Below the pieces are notes generated by a model. The model worked only from the letters and a program-made list of their open reading frames with translations, had not been told where the DNA came from and made no database searches. A DNA stretch of 5,505 nt from Acidobacteriota bacterium (GTDB lineage: Bacteria > Acidobacteriota > Blastocatellia > Pyrinomonadales > Pyrinomonadaceae), in NCBI GenBank assembly GCA_003222835.1, contig QHXE01000314.1, positions 1,918-7,422 of the forward strand, given 5' to 3'. Below are positions 1 through 5,307 of this stretch, piece by piece. The position numbers and the translations under genes were made by a program. Positions within the stretch are counted from its first letter, which is position 1; every line of letters begins with the position of its first letter.

Positions 1-344
1 CGCTGATTCCGGAGCCATTGAGCACACTACTTGCGCAGATTGGAGCGTTCACAACCATCTACAGGGGGTTGAACGACTGATCGGCCGTTAGCCGGCCTGA
101 AGGCGTTCTTGATTACAATCGCCACTACATCAATGACTTGCCGACTACCAGCCCGCACGGAAGTGACTCCAAAACCCTTCGAGAATTGTTAGCGTTGTAT
201 CGATTCGAACGGCGCGCGTGGCACAGCAGCGCCACACCCCGAGAGGACGTCAGTATCCTCGAAAGTTTCGTGCGTTCGTTTGCTGAATGGATAGGTCGAC
301 GCAACACCAAGCCTGAGTCTACTCGTAGGCGTTTCAAAGACTAA
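1..344. other. Region without a recognisable gene; broken plus-strand frame
   Basis: I recognise no gene here on either strand. One plus-strand frame (positions 3-344) is open except for a single TGA at 78-80. Before the stop it encodes a 25-residue tail beginning LIPEPLSTLLAQIG. After the stop it reads about 87 residues, including LRELLALYRFERRAW and SILESFVRSFAEWIGRR, to a TAA at 342-344. The only start-like codon after the stop is a TTG at 138, with no ribosome binding site before it. The composition looks protein-like (amphipathic, charged) but matches no family I know. It could be the end of a real gene at 80 followed by non-coding sequence, or a pseudogene with an internal stop. The minus strand of this stretch does not continue the adaptor homology seen just to its right. 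Confidence 0.3.
82..96 (+). terminator. Small GC-rich hairpin after the stop at 78-80 (weak terminator candidate)
   Basis: GGCCG (82-86) pairs with CGGCC (92-96) around a 5-nt loop, 2 nt after the TGA that closes the plus-strand tail at 3-80. The downstream bases are only mildly T-rich (TTCTTGATT from about 106) and do not form a uridine tract next to the stem. It is placed as expected for a terminator but is short and lacks the canonical tail. Confidence 0.2.
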
Positions 345-361
345 ACGTGTTCTTTAGTCTT
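337..361. repeat. Perfect 9-bp inverted repeat with 7-nt spacer
   Basis: AAGACTAAA (337-345) and TTTAGTCTT (353-361) are perfect inverted copies around CGTGTTC. The left arm contains the TAA (342-344) that closes the plus-strand open frame. The right arm overlaps the last recognisable codons of the minus-strand adaptor remnant. Neither side has a T-run, and the stem is AT-rich, so an intrinsic terminator is doubtful. It marks the boundary between adaptor-like sequence and unrelated sequence, and could be a terminal repeat of a lost element or chance. Confidence 0.5.
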
Positions 362-665
362 GTGTCGGCGTGCCGTTGTGCCTGTGCGTCATGCGCGCAC
401 AGTAGCGGCACCGGCTTTCTGGTTCATCAGATCGCTTTCCAGCTTCGCTCGAACGCCCCTGATATTGCATATGAATGCGAACAACGGTGGCCTCGGTCTC
501 CGCCGGAATCTGGCGCGACCCCCGCATCTGGCGCAGCATCGGATCGCGCTTGACCGTGTCGGTCCTCACGGTTGCGCGCTCAACCGTAGGTGCAGCCGGC
601 TTGAGGCGTGAAACTCCAACTGAGACTGCGGCCACGCCTAAGATTTCCGCCGCCAGGATAAACAG
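352..665 (-). pseudogene. Remnant of an HlyD/MacA-like periplasmic adaptor
   Basis: This is a decayed gene for the periplasmic adaptor of a tripartite efflux pump (HlyD/MacA family), which normally links an inner-membrane transporter to an outer-membrane channel. Three pieces in three frames read in the expected order. Piece 1 (665-465) has a hydrophobic anchor (ILGVAAVSVGVSRLKPAAP), then TVERATVRTDTVKRDPMLRQ and a lipoyl-domain start ending at VVRIHMQ. Piece 2 (about 457-392) reads GVRAKLESDLMNQKAGAATV, typical of the coiled-coil hairpin, and meets TGA at 391-389. Piece 3 (384 to about 352) reads QAQRHADTRL. Piece 1 lacks the segment normally found between the RG and IPA motifs (a GTLVPEDI-like stretch). 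About 35-40 residues seem missing between pieces 1 and 2, and everything after the first coiled-coil helix is gone. The N-terminus is cut by TAG at 668-666, and a GTG at 635 is the first conventional start in the open frame. Non-functional as an adaptor. Family call from remembered motifs, not a search. Confidence 0.82.
508..534. repeat. 9-bp direct repeat inside the adaptor remnant
   Basis: ATCTGGCGC occurs at 508-516 and again at 526-534, separated by 9 bp (18-bp offset, six codons). It falls at the point where the adaptor remnant has lost its conserved GTLVPEDI-like segment, so replication slippage or repeat-mediated deletion is a plausible cause of the in-frame loss. Confidence 0.6.
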
Positions 666-802
666 CTATTCCTGAGAGCGCCAAGCAAGGCAAATCCCTT
701 TATTAGGGCGAATGACCGGAGTTGGCCTACCCGAACGCGACGATCGTGGCCGGCCGCTTTGAGGCGCTAGCAATTGCTTCCGACGGTAGTGCGTCGTTCC
801 CA

Positions 803-2665
803 TCACCGGGTGGTACCAGGAGTTTCTTGGAGAGCGACGGGAACATACAGTGCGCTCCGCCGCTTGGCATCGTGGAAGAGCGCAACCGTTACAGTGCGCG
901 AATCCGCGATCGTCTCGTCCGCGATCACGCCTCCGGAATTAAAATTCTTTTGATTTTGAATTGAATTTGCCGCCGCCAAGATAAGTTCGAGACGGCTCCC
1001 TTTGCGGACCAGTCGCGACGCGAATGTAAAATGATTAAAGTCGTAACGAAGCGGCTCTTTTGTCGTCACGAGCTTTTGGGACCGTAGAGTTTCACGGTAG
1101 CGAGCGCGCATGATATCGGAACTCAATGGCGTCACCGTACCATTCGGTCCGACCTCGGCGACCGTTACGACAAAATCCGTGTCCGGCTGATCGATCGAAA
1201 TCCAAGCTTCGAAGCGAAAAAAACCGCTCAGTTCTTGATCCTGCTCGAACGGCGCAGACACATAGATGAGCTCGGACTTATTGGGAAGAAAGACCGCCTG
1301 ATAAAGCACGGAGTCATCGAGCGCGGGGCCGAGATCGCTTTCCGACTCGATCTTGGCGAGCGACAAATCCCGTGGGTCATAGCGATAGTGATCCGGCGCA
1401 CCACGAGCGACACGATCTGGAGCCAGACTCCCAGCCGCGTACACTTCGCGGGCACTGTCACCGATTGAATCAAGGAAGACGGGTCGTGACTCTGCAGTAA
1501 TCGCCTCGAGGGTATCAGCGTAGCGCCAGTGTTCGGCACCGCTCACGTAATAGGCTACTTGCTTCTGCAGGAACTCGGGCTTAGATCCTCCTTCCATCGT
1601 GAAGCGATACCAGTCGAGGTGCAGTTTCGGGAGATCGACCAGGCTCGCCGCTCCAAATTTCATGCCCATAAATTCCTGCTTGGGAGTTCGAGTGCCGGGG
1701 TGATCCCACGGGCCGATCACCAGGAAGTGCCGCGCGCGCGCTGCCGGTAAAGCCTGCGCCATGTGGCGGCTGTAATGGTCGAGCGCCCCAGGTTGAGCGT
1801 CATCGTACATCCCGGTGATCGTCAAGATCGGCAGGTCCAATTTGGCGTACTGCTGACTGGTTGGATTGTAGGCATCCCAATACGCGTCGAGGTCCGGGTG
1901 ATTGACCCATTCCTGAAAAATGGGCGACGGGTTGCCGACGAAACTGTCGAGCTTGCGGTACGAAGTGCCGGACTCGATCCAGCGGCGGAACAGCCCAACC
2001 CAGAAGGGGTCATCACCAAAAATACTGGCCTGCTTGGTCCGGCCGCTCGTATAGCTTAACCACCGGATGTCGTAAGGCGGAAACGCGTTGTTGCGCACCG
2101 GGAAATCGACTCCGGGACCCACCGACGACACTGGCACGATGGTCGCCAGATGCGGTGGGAACTCCTGTGCCGTCGCCCATTGATCGTATCCCGCGTAAGA
2201 GCCGCCCGACATCGAGATCTTGCCATTGCAGTAGGGTTGTTTCGCGAGCCACTCAACGACGTCGTAACCGTCTTTCGCTTCCTGAATCAGCGGTCGGAAG
2301 GAGCCTTCCGAATTGCCACGGCCACGCACGTCGACTGTCAGAAACGGGTAACCGTGTGCGGCGAAATACATACCGCGATCGTGGTTGTTATCGCCGACAT
2401 AGGGCGTTAGGGTAAAGAGACACGGCCGCGGTTCCTTCAACCCGGCGGGTTTGTAGAGGGTAGCGTTCAGGCGCACGCCGTCCCGAAGAGGAATTGTTAC
2501 TCCCCACTGCCACTCAACTTTCGCAGTGTCCGCGAGTGCGGCGGCGGGGATTGCTTCCGCCGTGAATGGCACCAACAATAATAGCGCAGCGACAAAAGTT
2601 AACCATTTCGAGATCGCGAGTGACGTGACGCCAGCGATAACTGGAGGCGTGTTCAAGGAACTCAT
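803..2665 (-). CDS. Exported CocE/NonD-family (S15-type) serine hydrolase
   Basis: 620-residue alpha/beta-hydrolase of the CocE/NonD family, which cleaves acyl esters or N-terminal Xaa-Pro peptides. The ATG at 2665 is chosen because AGAGGG (2675-2680) lies 9 nt upstream; the GTG at 2710 has no such site, and extending to it would translate a 13-bp duplication. Residues 1-38 form a signal peptide with core WLTFVAALLLLVPF and possible cleavage after AEA (38) or AAALA (45). The catalytic domain follows: TPY (Tyr89, probable oxyanion tyrosine), DVRGRGNSEG (112-121), nucleophile Ser156 in GGSYAGY, a helical cap (roughly 190-270), Asp288 in GMYDD and His322 in GPWDH. The rest (roughly 385-605) fits the C-terminal jelly-roll domain, with KNFNSGG near 573-579. 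The acidic pair after the catalytic Asp in alpha-amino-acid ester hydrolases (a DQED-type motif) reads DDAQ here, so that specificity is unlikely. It is co-oriented with the S9 peptidase 138 bp upstream. Substrate unknown; fold and triad are clear. Confidence 0.95.
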   Translation of the reverse strand: MSSLNTPPVIAGVTSLAISKWLTFVAALLLLVPFTAEAIPAAALADTAKVEWQWGVTIPLRDGVRLNATLYKPAGLKEPRPCLFTLTPYVGDNNHDRGMYFAAHGYPFLTVDVRGRGNSEGSFRPLIQEAKDGYDVVEWLAKQPYCNGKISMSGGSYAGYDQWATAQEFPPHLATIVPVSSVGPGVDFPVRNNAFPPYDIRWLSYTSGRTKQASIFGDDPFWVGLFRRWIESGTSYRKLDSFVGNPSPIFQEWVNHPDLDAYWDAYNPTSQQYAKLDLPILTITGMYDDAQPGALDHYSRHMAQALPAARARHFLVIGPWDHPGTRTPKQEFMGMKFGAASLVDLPKLHLDWYRFTMEGGSKPEFLQKQVAYYVSGAEHWRYADTLEAITAESRPVFLDSIGDSAREVYAAGSLAPDRVARGAPDHYRYDPRDLSLAKIESESDLGPALDDSVLYQAVFLPNKSELIYVSAPFEQDQELSGFFRFEAWISIDQPDTDFVVTVAEVGPNGTVTPLSSDIMRARYRETLRSQKLVTTKEPLRYDFNHFTFASRLVRKGSRLELILAAANSIQNQKNFNSGGVIADETIADSRTVTVALFHDAKRRSALYVPVALQETPGTTR

Positions 2666-2674
2666 CGGAATTAT

Positions 2675-2680
2675 CCCTCT
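2675..2680 (-). promoter_or_regulatory. Ribosome binding site of the CocE-type hydrolase (proximal copy)
   Basis: AGAGGG on the minus strand ends 9 nt before the ATG at 2665-2663, a normal distance. An identical copy sits 13 nt further upstream (2688-2693) because of the tandem duplication, and would be 22 nt from the ATG, too far to serve it directly. This site decides the start and shortens the longest open frame by 15 residues. Confidence 0.75.
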
Positions 2681-2700
2681 ATAATTGCCCTCTATAATTG
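2675..2700. repeat. Perfect 13-bp tandem duplication in the CocE-type gene leader
   Basis: On the minus strand the unit CAATTATAGAGGG occurs twice in direct succession (plus-strand 2675-2687 and 2688-2700) with no mismatch. Each copy carries an AGAGGG Shine-Dalgarno-like core. The unit length is not a multiple of three, which agrees with this stretch being untranslated. The absence of divergence suggests a recent slippage duplication, or selection on both copies. Confidence 0.85.
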
Positions 2701-2803
2701 AACGGAACACTGCAGCTTCGTACTGGTTCTCCTACCGGAACTAGCGACTGACTGCTTTGCTGAAGGCACTTCGCCCGCGACAAACTGATATTGATGGACC
2801 TGC

Positions 2804-4951
2804 TTACGGAGAGGGCGCGCTCCGCTTGTTTAGTTGCCGATCGAAGTACACATCCGCAGCATTGAACAACATCATCCACGATGAGTAGCGTGCCATGTCA
2901 TGAATCTCGTTCGGAATCATGATTACGTCATGTTCGATGTTGTGCGACCTCAAGCCTTCGATGAGTTCGGCGGCCTGCTGGGATGGTACAACGCTGTCGT
3001 TGTCTGCCTGCACAAGCAGCACGGGTGAGTGCCACTGATCGATGGTCGCGATGGGGGAGGATTCCACCGCCTGGCGGTTCGCATCGCGTCCGTCGATTGG
3101 CTCGCCCACCGAGGACAGGAGCGTCGACCAGTTATGTATGCCCGCATAATCGACACCGGCCGCGAATGCATCTGAGGCGCGCGCGAGACCAAGGGCCGTC
3201 ATGAGTCCCCCATAGCTTGGTCCCCAGATGCCTAATCTATGGGAGTCGACGTCCTGTCGGCCTCGCAGATAGGTGATGGCGCCGACCAGGTCATTGAGCT
3301 CGCTGCTGCCGCCGGGGCCGAGGTTGTCGGCCTCTCTGTAGTCAAGGCCATAGCCGGTACCGCCACGATAGTTGACTGACAGCACGATGTAGCCCTCGGC
3401 GACGAGGTACTGATTGAATGCGTATATCCGGCTATACGAACGGTGGGTATTGAACCCCAGAAACATCTGTCTTTGAGGGCCGCCGTGGAAGAACAGAATC
3501 GCCGCGTGCGGCTTGGAGGTGGTTTCGTGTGGTAGGAATAGTTGCGCGTGCGTTTCCTGGCCATCCTTCGCCGTAAAGGTCACGGCCTGGGGCATGACGA
3601 GCTTGGAACTCGGGAAGGAGGATGGGATGGCTTCCGGAGCGAGCCGCCGCCATTGCCCCGGTGCACTCAACGCGACCGGCTGCAGCGGTTGGTTGCCGTT
3701 GCTCTGCAATGCGAAAAGAGTGCCGTCGGCGCCGATCTGCGGATAGTCTTCGATGGCGTGACTCTGGGCGGTGCGCACCGCCGAACCGTGCTCGGCGTCG
3801 ACCGTCCAGATATGCAACCTGTCGGTGTCATCCTGACTGGACGAATAGACCAGGCGCTTGCGGTCCTGGCTGAAGACGACGTGTGTGACCTCGAACTTTC
3901 CCACCGTGAGTGCGCGGGCCTCCCCGCCCCGCACGGGGACGGCATATAGATGCAGCCAGCCGCTTTTCTCCCAGGGAAACACGAGATCATCATGGTTGGT
4001 CCAGAACAGGTTCGTCGCCGAGGGAAGGTCGGGAACGTCGTTCGTCGTCGAGCGCAGCGGACGGAATACACTTCCTGGTCCCGCGTCGGCAATCCAGACA
4101 CGTCGCCCCTGGCCGGTTTTCACTTCCGCCGTCCAGATTGACCACGGCCGTCCGCTGCGTTGAGAGAAGAATTCGGGGGGAGTTTTCTGGGCCGGCACAT
4201 GAACGAAGGCGATGCGTGCGCCGTCCGGTGAGAACGCGGGCGAGCTGTCGTAGTCGAGACTCGGACTCAACCAGACGATGGTTTGGTCAACGAAATCGTA
4301 AACGCCGATCAGCGAATGGCCGCCTCGATGGCTCACGAACGCCAGTCGCTTGCCGTCCGGCGCCCAGGTCAGCGAGTCCACGGTTCCCTGATCGATGAGC
4401 AATGGCTGAGCGTCGCCATCGCCGCTCGCGGCCACGGTCAGAATTCTTTTCTTGTCGACAAACAGCAACCGGCTGCCATCGGGTGAGAAGGTAGGGGAGT
4501 CTCCCGCGCCGACCTTACGCGGCGCGCCGCCGGCCGTGGCAACCACCCATACTTCCCTGGGCATTGTGCCTTCCGGGGAGGTATTAACGTTGGCCGGAGT
4601 ATCGTCCTCAAGACTCTGGCCCCGTGTGAAGGCGATCGACTTCGCATCTGGCGACCAGGCGAGTTCGCCGATATCGAAACCGTCATCCTCTGTGTACCGT
4701 GTGATCTGGCGCGCTTTCGCGCCATGGGATGGGTCTGCTACCCAGATGTTACTGCAGCCCTTCGCGTTGAATACCCACGCCACGGCTGCGCCTGTGGGCG
4801 CGGCCAGCATGTCCGACGCAAACGGCGCCTGCATCACATCGCTGAGTGTATAAGTCGCTGGATGGGTTTGTGCGCCGGCCAGCGTTGCGGTCATCCCGAG
4901 CACCGCCACGCCGGCGACGGCCACCATTACTCTACACGCTAATCTGTTCAC
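2804..4951 (-). CDS. Exported S9-family (prolyl oligopeptidase/DPP-like) serine peptidase
   Basis: 715-residue S9-family peptidase, expected to cleave short peptides, often after proline. The GTG at 4951 is chosen because GGAGG (4956-4960) lies 4 nt upstream and the protein then opens with a classic signal peptide (VNRLACRV, then hydrophobic VAVAGVAVLGMTATLAGA, cleavage near AGA-QT, residue ~28). The ATG at 4984 would add 11 residues ([11 protein letters not shown]) encoded over the permease remnant. A beta-propeller follows with PD40-type blades: LAWSPDAKSIAF (~97-108), PTFSPDGSRLLF (~153-164), LTWAPDGKRLAF (~194-205), PAFSPDGARIAF (~238-249) and VVFSQDRKRLVY (~358-369). The C-terminal alpha/beta-hydrolase domain has HGGP (489-492), NYRGGTGYG (527-535), Ser579 in WGPSYGG, Asp652 in QADNDSVVP and His684 in EIHD, so the triad is complete. 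The DPP4-type double-glutamate motif is absent (no EE anywhere), so amino-dipeptidase specificity cannot be assumed. Likely periplasmic. Length and motif order are normal for the family. Confidence 0.96.
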   Translation of the reverse strand: MNRLACRVMVAVAGVAVLGMTATLAGAQTHPATYTLSDVMQAPFASDMLAAPTGAAVAWVFNAKGCSNIWVADPSHGAKARQITRYTEDDGFDIGELAWSPDAKSIAFTRGQSLEDDTPANVNTSPEGTMPREVWVVATAGGAPRKVGAGDSPTFSPDGSRLLFVDKKRILTVAASGDGDAQPLLIDQGTVDSLTWAPDGKRLAFVSHRGGHSLIGVYDFVDQTIVWLSPSLDYDSSPAFSPDGARIAFVHVPAQKTPPEFFSQRSGRPWSIWTAEVKTGQGRRVWIADAGPGSVFRPLRSTTNDVPDLPSATNLFWTNHDDLVFPWEKSGWLHLYAVPVRGGEARALTVGKFEVTHVVFSQDRKRLVYSSSQDDTDRLHIWTVDAEHGSAVRTAQSHAIEDYPQIGADGTLFALQSNGNQPLQPVALSAPGQWRRLAPEAIPSSFPSSKLVMPQAVTFTAKDGQETHAQLFLPHETTSKPHAAILFFHGGPQRQMFLGFNTHRSYSRIYAFNQYLVAEGYIVLSVNYRGGTGYGLDYREADNLGPGGSSELNDLVGAITYLRGRQDVDSHRLGIWGPSYGGLMTALGLARASDAFAAGVDYAGIHNWSTLLSSVGEPIDGRDANRQAVESSPIATIDQWHSPVLLVQADNDSVVPSQQAAELIEGLRSHNIEHDVIMIPNEIHDMARYSSWMMLFNAADVYFDRQLNKRSAPSP

Positions 4952-4952
4952 G

Positions 4953-5115
4953 CTACCTCCACTGAGAACGCAGCAACACGGCATCCACGATGCTGAAAAT
5001 GGTCGTGTTGGCTCCCACGCCCAGGGCCAGCGTCAGGACAGCCACGATCGCGAATGTGGGCTTCTTGGCCAGCATGCGGCAAACCATAGCGAACATCCTG
5101 AAGCAAAGTCCCCAT
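4953..5115 (-). pseudogene. Frameshifted N-terminal remnant of an ADOP/MacB-like ABC permease
   Basis: This is the beginning of a MacB/FtsX-like permease of the acidobacterial (ADOP) type, whose full-length members are about 800 residues with eight to ten membrane helices. Translation from ATG 5115 gives [12 protein letters not shown]. One extra base (5078 or 5079) then shifts the frame, and the expected sequence continues in the next frame as [28 protein letters not shown] and SIVDAVLLR, followed by SQWR and TAG at 4955-4953. Homology stops exactly after the first membrane helix, and the rest of the gene is absent. The start is supported by GAGAGGAG 7 nt upstream. In the unshifted frame the product is a 55-residue out-of-frame peptide ending with TGA at 4950-4948, overlapping the peptidase GTG as GTGA. 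An internal ATG at 5075 could still make a 40-residue single-helix protein (MLAKKPTF...). It cannot work as a transporter. Confidence 0.85.
4956..4960 (-). promoter_or_regulatory. Ribosome binding site of the S9 peptidase
   Basis: GGAGG on the minus strand, 4 nt before the GTG at 4951-4949, is the only strong site that fits a start giving a proper signal peptide. The spacing is slightly short. The site lies inside the last codons of the permease remnant, immediately past its recognisable homology (VLLR). Confidence 0.7.
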
Positions 5116-5122
5116 GAAGACG

Positions 5123-5130
5123 CTCCTCTC
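5123..5130 (-). promoter_or_regulatory. Ribosome binding site of the permease remnant
   Basis: GAGAGGAG lies 7 nt upstream of the ATG at 5115-5113 on the minus strand. It is the strongest Shine-Dalgarno match in this gap, so translation probably still enters the remnant and could run into the start of the S9 peptidase. Confidence 0.7.
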
Positions 5131-5208
5131 GGTCAGTATCACGGAATCACAGAAAGGCGAATTTCCCCACTCGGGGCCCATCAGTTGGGGTCATTTCCGT
5201 CGGTCCCA

Positions 5209-5228
5209 GATTTCACTCCGATTTCACT
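5209..5228. repeat. 9-bp direct repeat with an 11-bp period upstream of the permease remnant
   Basis: GATTTCACT occurs at 5209-5217 and 5220-5228 (minus strand AGTGAAATC twice), an offset of 11 bp, about one helical turn. It lies roughly 95-113 bp upstream of the ATG at 5115. Spacing and position resemble a response-regulator-type direct-repeat operator, but no matching promoter boxes are convincing and no regulator gene is in view. Confidence 0.4.
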
Positions 5229-5253
5229 TTCTTCAGAGGCCCGGCGCAATCAC

Positions 5254-5273
5254 CAAGGCGGAAGTTCGCCTTG
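5254..5273 (-). terminator. Hairpin downstream of the NTF2-like gene (possible terminator)
   Basis: CAAGGCG (5254-5260) and CGCCTTG (5267-5273) form a perfect 7-bp stem with a 6-nt loop, 34 bp after the stop of the NTF2-like gene in its reading direction. There is no uridine tract after the stem on the minus strand, so intrinsic termination would be weak. It may separate this gene from the hydrolase genes. Confidence 0.35.
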
Positions 5274-5307
5274 TTCTCTAGAGCGTGTTGGCTGTTAGCT
5301 GTGACTA

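Noticed and set aside
3..80. PEP-CTERM-like tail (IPEPLSTLLAQIGAF) at the plus-strand reading end
   Set aside because: The PEP motif is followed by a poorly hydrophobic stretch with Gln and Arg and no terminal basic cluster, so it does not fit a sorting signal.
190..215. tRNA-like T-loop (GTTCGAATC on the minus strand)
   Set aside because: The flanking bases do not form a 5-bp T-stem and no acceptor, D or anticodon arm surrounds it.
722..964. Plus-strand open frame overlapping the 3' end of the CocE-type gene
   Set aside because: It starts with TTG without a ribosome binding site, overlaps the coding strand of a clear gene, and resembles no family.
803..2665. Assignment as an alpha-amino-acid ester hydrolase or beta-lactam acylase
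   Set aside because: The acidic pair expected just after the catalytic Asp is replaced by Ala and Gln in GMYDDAQPG, so only the broader CocE/NonD family is supported.
2679..2700. Two TATAAT boxes on the plus strand within the 13-bp duplication (possible antisense promoters)
   Set aside because: No -35 element lies at 16-18 bp from either box; the match is a by-product of the AT-rich repeat unit.
2666..2710. Longer CocE-type protein starting at GTG 2710
   Set aside because: No ribosome binding site precedes it, it would translate the 13-bp duplication, and it would place 15 extra residues before a normal signal peptide.
3542..4398. Long plus-strand open frames opposite the S9 gene (for example 3542-3949 and 3910-4398)
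   Set aside because: They are antisense shadows of a strongly supported gene: arginine/proline-rich, no ribosome binding sites, no recognisable domains.
4952..4984. S9 peptidase starting at ATG 4984
   Set aside because: The added [11 protein letters not shown] is encoded over the permease remnant in a third frame and lacks a ribosome binding site; GTG 4951 follows GGAGG and begins a proper signal peptide.
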